Below, in pieces: positions 6,316-6,469 of a DNA stretch of 6,469 bases. The notes below the pieces were generated by a model. It saw only the letters and a program-made list of their open reading frames with translations. It was not told the origin of the DNA and ran no database searches. This DNA is from Hungateiclostridiaceae bacterium UBA3934 (lineage in GTDB: Bacteria > Bacillota > Clostridia > Acetivibrionales > DTU013). Location: contig DGEE01000054.1 in NCBI GenBank assembly GCA_002385815.1, positions 1-6,469 of the forward strand, written 5' to 3'. The first letter of the stretch is position 1, and every line of letters begins with the position of its first letter. Made by a program: the position numbers and the translations under genes.

Positions 6316-6469
6316 GTATTATGGAAATAAATGTCAGAGGACAGCTCGGGAAACCGGTATCCCGGAATAAGTGTAATGAGCAGTGCGGGGCAACTGTATC
6401 CCGGAACAGGTGCAATGTGCAGTGCGGGACGACGGTATCCAGGAATAAGTGCAATGAGCAGTGCGGGAC
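6316..6469. repeat. 39-bp tandem repeat array running off the right edge
   Basis: Three consecutive units (6352-6390, 6391-6429, 6430-6468) have exactly the same period of 39 bp. By eye they match at 31 to 33 of 39 positions. The core elements are GTATCC, GGAA and GAGCAGTGCGGG. The stretch 6316-6351 resembles a decayed fourth copy, with GTAT, GGAA, TAA, CAG and CGGG in the same order but with small gaps. The array is contiguous without spacers and is cut by the window end, so total copy number is unknown. The period is a multiple of three, and frames on both strands stay open through the array. Confidence 0.9.
6321..6469 (+). CDS. Doubtful partial ORF: Cys-containing 13-residue repeat peptide, open at the window end
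   Basis: From the ATG at 6321 the plus strand stays open to the edge (49 codons), beginning MEINVRGQLGKP and followed by three 13-residue repeats of the form VSRNKCNEQCGTT, with two cysteines spaced CxxxC. Between units, CGG/AGG, AAT/AAC and TGT/TGC are synonymous and AAG/AGG is a Lys/Arg swap, which mildly favours coding in this frame. Against it, there is no Shine-Dalgarno before the ATG, no clear plus-strand promoter, the ATG falls within a decayed repeat copy, and the minus strand is also open. I recognise no family. It may be a repeat peptide or secreted protein start, or simply a minisatellite whose unit length is divisible by three. Confidence 0.25.
   Translation, partial: MEINVRGQLGKPVSRNKCNEQCGATVSRNRCNVQCGTTVSRNKCNEQCG

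Noticed and set aside
6236..6454. Minus-strand 72-codon ORF through the repeat
   Set aside because: It starts with TTG inside the repeat without a ribosome binding site, and it runs across the PBP promoter and the terminator-like hairpin. Its openness follows from the 39-bp period.
6316..6469. CRISPR array
   Set aside because: The repeats are directly adjacent with no unique spacers, and the copies differ from each other at several positions.

Overview
The window looks like the chromosome of a Gram-positive anaerobe, most likely a plant-fibre-degrading clostridium. The evidence is a class A penicillin-binding protein of the Firmicutes type with a lysine-rich cytoplasmic N-terminus and a cysteine-bearing C-terminal tail, a leaderless (intracellular) GH67 alpha-glucuronidase, strong AGGAGG ribosome binding sites and short intergenic gaps. 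I cannot name the genus.

All three confident genes lie on the minus strand, so transcription runs from high to low coordinates. At 6136-3485 is a class A PBP (glycosyltransferase plus transpeptidase) with a good promoter (TTTACA, 18 bp, extended -10 TATAAT at 6264-6235) and a leader of about 90 nt. After an 81-nt gap with no terminator comes a URO-D superfamily protein (3397-2264). After a further 125-nt gap comes aguA, alpha-glucuronidase (2138-33), which fills the left end of the window.

The URO-D-like gene and aguA probably form one hemicellulose (glucuronoxylan) utilisation unit. The glucuronidase removes (4-O-methyl-)glucuronic acid from imported aldouronic acids. The URO-D-like protein is not HemE and belongs to a superfamily rich in methyltransferases. 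An attractive but unproven idea is that it handles the 4-O-methyl group. The PBP is a cell-wall housekeeping gene and marks the edge of the sugar locus.

The right end (6137-6469) has no confident gene. It holds the PBP promoter and leader, a weak terminator-like hairpin, and a 39-bp tandem repeat that runs off the window. The repeat is a whole number of codons and is open on both strands. On the plus strand it would encode a peptide with a 13-residue repeat carrying CNxQCG. Whether this is a real peptide gene or a non-coding minisatellite cannot be decided here.
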